The notes under the pieces are model-generated. The model did no database searches. It saw only the letters and a list, made by a program, of their open reading frames with translations, and was not told where the DNA came from. DNA of 59,740 nucleotides, taken from the NCBI GenBank assembly GCA_900163555.1, contig FUHX01000076.1, forward strand, positions 1 through 59,740, written 5' to 3'. The position numbers and the translations under genes are program-made. Source of the DNA: Actinomycetales bacterium JB111. GTDB taxonomy: Bacteria > Actinomycetota > Actinomycetes > Actinomycetales > Actinomycetaceae. Below are positions 57,283 to 59,740 of the stretch, piece by piece. Positions within the stretch are counted from its first letter, which is position 1. The number at the start of each line of letters is the position of its first letter.

Positions 57283-58494
57283 CTACCCCCACACCCGCCC
57301 GACGATCTCCTCGCCGATCGGGATCGCCGCCGTCGCGGCGGGGGAGGGGGCGTTGATGACGTGCACCTGGCGCTCGGTCGAGACGATCTCGAAGTCGTCC
57401 ACGAGCGACCCGTCCGGCCGCACCGCCTGCGCGCGCACGCCCGCCCGGTAGCCCACGAGGTCCGTCGAGCGCAGCGACGGGCAGTACTTCGCGACCTCCT
57501 TCAGGTACCCGTCCGGCACGAGCGAGTTGAACATCTCCCGCACGCCGGACCTCCAGTGCTTCTGCCCCATCCGCCACAGGCCACCGAACCCGAGGCTGTC
57601 CTTGAGGTCCGTGGCGTCGACGCCGAACCGTGAGTACTTCTCCCTCGCCCCCGCGAGCACCGCGTTCGGCCCGAGCAGGATCCGGCCGTCCACGGTCGGC
57701 GTGATATGGACGCCGAGGAACGGCAGCCCCTCGCCGGGCACGGGGTAGATCATGCGCGTGACCAGCCCCGACCGGTGCCCGGGCAGCGTGTAGTACTCGC
57801 CCTTGAACGGCACGATCCGCACTTTGGTCTCCACCCCCGCGATGTCGGCCACGCGGTCCGCCTGCAGTCCGGCGCACGCCACGAGCCGCCGCCCGCGGAC
57901 GGCCTCCGCCCCGTCGATCATCACGTCGACGCCGCCCGCCGACTCCCCGATCCACGTCACCTTCGCGCCCGTGCGCACCTGACCGCCCCGTGCGCGCACA
58001 TCGTCCGCGAGCGCCCGGGCCACCGCCTGGTAGTCCACGACGGCGGTGCGCGGGCTGTGCAGCGCCGCCACCCCGGTCACGTTCGGCTCCAGCTCGGTGA
58101 GCCGGGCCGCGGACACGTCCTCGACCTCGATCCCGTTCTCCCGCGCGTTGCGACCGAGCGCCTCCAGCCGGACGGCCTCCCCGGCATCCGTCGCCACGAC
58201 GAGCTTGCCGATCTCCTTCACCTCGATGCCGGCCTCGGCGCAGAACTCCTTCGTCGCCCGCTCCCCGGCCCGGCACAGACGCGCCTTCAGGGAACCCGGC
58301 GCGTAGTACAGACCCGCGTGCACGACGCCGGAGTTGTGCCCCGTCTGCCCCGTCGCCACCTCCTGGGCCTTCTCCAGGACGACGACGGAGGCGCCCGGCC
58401 GCACGCGCAGCAGCGCGCGGGCGGTCGCCAGCCCGACGATCCCCCCTCCCACGACGACCACGTCGTACGTGGGGCGAGCTCCGGCGTCGGGCAT
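57283..58494 (-). CDS. lhgO: L-2-hydroxyglutarate oxidase, LhgO family
   Basis: A 403-residue DAO-fold flavoenzyme oxidising L-2-hydroxyglutarate to 2-oxoglutarate. It has the FAD motif DVVVVGGGIVGLATARALL near residue 10-30 and the family-diagnostic GQTGHNSGVVHAGLYYAPGSLKARLC near 50-75. Later come GEYYTLPG, LPFLGVHITPTVDGRILLGPNAV, and the end with VINAPSPAATAAIPIGEEIV. The ATG at 58494 follows AGGAG by 8 bases. A GTG three codons upstream is less well spaced. It sits 25 bases downstream of the APP1-type gene on the same strand, so they may be cotranscribed. Confidence 0.92.
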   Translation of the reverse strand: MPDAGARPTYDVVVVGGGIVGLATARALLRVRPGASVVVLEKAQEVATGQTGHNSGVVHAGLYYAPGSLKARLCRAGERATKEFCAEAGIEVKEIGKLVVATDAGEAVRLEALGRNARENGIEVEDVSAARLTELEPNVTGVAALHSPRTAVVDYQAVARALADDVRARGGQVRTGAKVTWIGESAGGVDVMIDGAEAVRGRRLVACAGLQADRVADIAGVETKVRIVPFKGEYYTLPGHRSGLVTRMIYPVPGEGLPFLGVHITPTVDGRILLGPNAVLAGAREKYSRFGVDATDLKDSLGFGGLWRMGQKHWRSGVREMFNSLVPDGYLKEVAKYCPSLRSTDLVGYRAGVRAQAVRPDGSLVDDFEIVSTERQVHVINAPSPAATAAIPIGEEIVGRVWG

Positions 58495-58519
58495 GGGGAC
58501 CACTCCTTCTCGGGTGGGG

Positions 58520-59680
58520 TCAGTCGCTCGGGGTGTCCGGGCGGCCGTCGGACTGCAGGATCTGCGGCAGGACCTGCATGAGCGCGTGCCCGTCCGGCCC
58601 GGACACCGTGGGCACCCCGTGCTCGGTCTGCGCGGAGCGGCCGAGGCTCGGGGTCTGGACCGGGTCGACCGAGCCGTGCGCGAGGACTTGCTCGCGGCGG
58701 GTGAGCTGGCGGATCGCGATCGCCCAGACGGACTCGGGGTGCTCGCGGGCGATGTCGTCGTAGATCATCGGGTCGTGCTGGCCGTCGTCGCCGACCAGCA
58801 GCCACCGGATGTCCGGGAACGTGATCATGAGGTTCCGCAGCTGGACCCGCTTGTGCTCCCTGCCGGAGCGGAACAGGCCCGTGGGCGTGGGCCCCCAGTC
58901 GGTCATGAGCATCGGTCCCACGGGCAGGTTGTGCCGCAGCATGAACCGCTTGAGGGTCGGCACCACGTTCCAGGCGCCCGTGGACAGGTAGAAGATCGGG
59001 GCGTCCGGGTGGGAGTCGAGGACCTCGTTGAGCAGGTCCGCCATTCCCGGCACCGGCTTGCGGGTGTTGGTGTGCCGGACGAACGAGTTCCAGGCGGCGA
59101 GCAGGGCGCGCGGCAGCATCGTCACCATGATCGTGTCGTCGATGTCCGACACGACCCCGACCTTCGTGGACGGCGCCACCACGAGCGCGTCCGTGTGGAC
59201 GGGCTCCGCGGCGCGGGCCTCGATCGACACGCGGTGCCACCCGGGCGCGAGGTTGTGGTCCGGGATCATCACGTCGACGTAGCCGCCGCGGTCGGTGGTG
59301 GTGTGGACGACCTTGTCGCCGACCCGCACGGTCACCGGAAGAAAGCCGACCTGCGCGGTGAAGAACTGCCGCCAGCCGCGCCGCGCCTCCGTGGCCGTCT
59401 TCTGGATGAACTCCGTGGCCTGGTCGCCGAGCGTGGGGTAGCGGGCGGGGCGGGGCGCCGAGCTGGTGCCGTCGGCGGGGACGGAGACCCACGGGTCGGA
59501 CTCCGGGGTGGCCTCGGGGTCGGCCATGATGACGCGGCACATGACGTGCAGCTTGTCGACGGAGCCGTAGCCCGAGAGGCCGATCGTGCGCGGGCGCCAG
59601 CCCTTGCGCCTGAGGTAGTCCACCGAGCGCCGGTTGATGCCGTCCTCGAACGACACGCCGATTCTGCTCGCCAGGGACAT
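58520..59680 (-). CDS. APP1-type (DUF2183) phosphatidate phosphatase-like protein
   Basis: A 386-residue protein of the APP1 phosphatase-like family, which has a HAD-like catalytic core. The Asp motif KVGVVSDIDDTIMVTMLP lies near residues 170-187 (DxDxT), followed by PIFYLSTGAWNVVPTLKRFMLRHNLP near 225 and WLLVGDDGQHDPMIYDDIA near 285-300. The N-terminal 150 residues form a beta-rich domain, with GRPV-like segment GGYVDVMIPDHNLAPGWHRVSI. A start at 59680 gives the usual size. The bacterial substrate is unknown, and phosphatidate is inferred from yeast App1. Confidence 0.88.
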   Translation of the reverse strand: MSLASRIGVSFEDGINRRSVDYLRRKGWRPRTIGLSGYGSVDKLHVMCRVIMADPEATPESDPWVSVPADGTSSAPRPARYPTLGDQATEFIQKTATEARRGWRQFFTAQVGFLPVTVRVGDKVVHTTTDRGGYVDVMIPDHNLAPGWHRVSIEARAAEPVHTDALVVAPSTKVGVVSDIDDTIMVTMLPRALLAAWNSFVRHTNTRKPVPGMADLLNEVLDSHPDAPIFYLSTGAWNVVPTLKRFMLRHNLPVGPMLMTDWGPTPTGLFRSGREHKRVQLRNLMITFPDIRWLLVGDDGQHDPMIYDDIAREHPESVWAIAIRQLTRREQVLAHGSVDPVQTPSLGRSAQTEHGVPTVSGPDGHALMQVLPQILQSDGRPDTPSD

Positions 59681-59740
59681 GGTCGCCAGCCTATGCGGAG
59701 CGGGGGTCTGAGCGCCCGGGGCTCGGGGGTGGGGCAGTGG

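Overview
The window is chromosomal DNA of a high-GC actinobacterium. Third codon positions are almost all G or C, start codons are ATG or GTG with frequent four-base ATGA/GTGA stop-start overlaps, leaderless starts are plausible, and the gene set includes a mycothiol-dependent formaldehyde dehydrogenase. A Micrococcales member (Cellulomonas/Promicromonospora-like) is my guess, not something the sequence proves. No rRNA, tRNA, CRISPR array, transposase or integrase was seen.

Layout. (1) 374-14477: a long, mostly translationally coupled organosulfur operon. It starts with a probable leaderless cysteine-containing leader peptide and a C-rich leader. Then come a rhodanese, an SsuD-like flavin monooxygenase, a complete peptide/nickel-type ABC importer, an orphan monooxygenase-like fragment, an NtaA/DszA-like monooxygenase, a ketopantoate-reductase-like enzyme, an alpha/beta hydrolase, a GlcD-like oxidase and two flavin reductases. 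The likely role is import and oxidative desulfurisation of an unknown sulfur compound. (2) 14596-28467: housekeeping and stress genes: a small GNAT protein, HrpA helicase, two tandem membrane-anchored EEP-fold proteins (the second probably inactive), a double GNAT protein, a DUF4287 protein, an MBL hydrolase, Ohr, a VIT1-like transporter, and a WYL regulator divergent from a frameshifted VOC gene with a clear palindromic operator between them. (3) 28625-35001: a catabolic operon resembling glycerol use, but with an EutH-family transporter instead of GlpF and a GlpK-like kinase lacking a glycerol-contact arginine, divergent from a DeoR regulator. (4) 35118-37452: a NERD-helicase and a small frameshifted gene. 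(5) 37599-50999: a defence island, with lower GC in its helicase genes: Vsr endonuclease divergent from a C5-cytosine methyltransferase, with a perfect LexA/SOS operator between them, then a 1557-residue GHKL-ATPase/helicase fusion, a second NERD-helicase, DrmA-like and DrmB-like proteins, and a small winged-helix-like gene. This looks like a DISARM variant under SOS control. (6) 51180-59680: a SIMPL protein, an L-lactate dehydrogenase-like enzyme, mycothiol-dependent formaldehyde detoxification genes, an orphan HTH protein, a PIN toxin with an unusual 286-residue partner, L-2-hydroxyglutarate oxidase and an APP1-type phosphatase.

Three intergenic copies of one long palindrome (arms 16-17 bp) lie after gene ends at 20.9, 26.9 and 28.5 kb. 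Two genes (28023-28467 and 36900-37452) each contain one apparent extra base and may be real pseudogenes or sequence errors.
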